Shown here in pieces: positions 63,990-64,000 of a stretch of DNA of 64,000 bases. The notes under the pieces were generated by a model. It was given only the letters and a program-made list of their open reading frames with translations, ran no database searches and was not told the DNA's origin. Positions within the stretch are counted from its first letter, which is position 1, and each line of letters begins with the position of its first letter. This stretch comes from Acidobacteriota bacterium (GTDB lineage Bacteria > Acidobacteriota > Terriglobia > Acidiferrales > UBA7541): assembly GCA_003223245.1 (NCBI GenBank), contig QHYI01000104.1:26532-90531 (forward strand), given 5' to 3'. A program made the translations under genes and the position numbers.

Positions 63990-64000
63990 AATTTCTCTCC

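Overview
The window looks like a chromosomal stretch from an Acidobacteriota bacterium, probably of the Terriglobia type. It is GC-rich and carries a large orphan ABC permease of the ADOP type typical of that phylum. It also has a bacillithiol gene (bshC), lipid A genes (lpxD, so a Gram-negative envelope), and scattered short intergenic repeats. Start codons mix ATG, GTG and TTG, and many genes overlap by 4 bases. No rRNA, tRNA, CRISPR array, transposase or phage gene was seen. This is a core-genome region with a few accessory islands.

Layout. 1-6.3 kb: the end of carA, then carB, dapA and bshC. 6.5-16.5 kb: a YjbQ-type protein, a decayed gene remnant, a secreted PQQ dehydrogenase, a HemW-like radical SAM protein with repeat-derived insertions, a broken threonine aldolase, an M2 dipeptidyl carboxypeptidase, and a GMC dehydrogenase with its small subunit. 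16.6-26.3 kb: a long plus-strand run of acyl-CoA dehydrogenase, meaB, an MTA phosphorylase, a PfkB kinase, mgtC-like, LD-carboxypeptidase, mpl, M61 protease and plsC, mixing propionyl/fatty-acid metabolism, methionine salvage and murein recycling. 26.4-29.8 kb: a GH79-like glycosidase, lpxD and an unknown gene. 29.9-39.2 kb: murJ, xerC/D, a CCA/poly(A) nucleotidyltransferase with a histone-like tail, dnaE, accA and a small 2Fe-2S protein. 39.3-41.8 kb: the ADOP permease.

42-54 kb is a heme and cytochrome block: ccmE, ccmF, ccmH, a ccmI-like gene, a membrane protein of unknown role, ccmA, ccmB, ccmC, ccmD, hemH, then ctaA, ctaB and a DUF420 (CtaM-like) gene. Together these would make protoheme, deliver it to periplasmic c-type cytochromes and convert it to heme A for a terminal oxidase. 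CcmE has the CxxxY form of the heme-binding motif instead of HxxxY, CcmH is cysteine-rich and atypical, and ccmC has a near-perfect Shine-Dalgarno sequence but no normal start codon.

54-64 kb: a PilZ-like protein, NAD-type isocitrate dehydrogenase, an IscA-type carrier, a methyltransferase whose ribosome site lies inside the preceding terminator, nadE and a DsbA-like protein. Next comes a SatD-like regulator and DUF3307 membrane protein pair carrying five regularly spaced 18-bp operators. The window ends with a MOSC protein and a three-gene minus-strand cassette with a HEPN-like protein. The operator module and the HEPN cassette are the best candidates for something not yet described.
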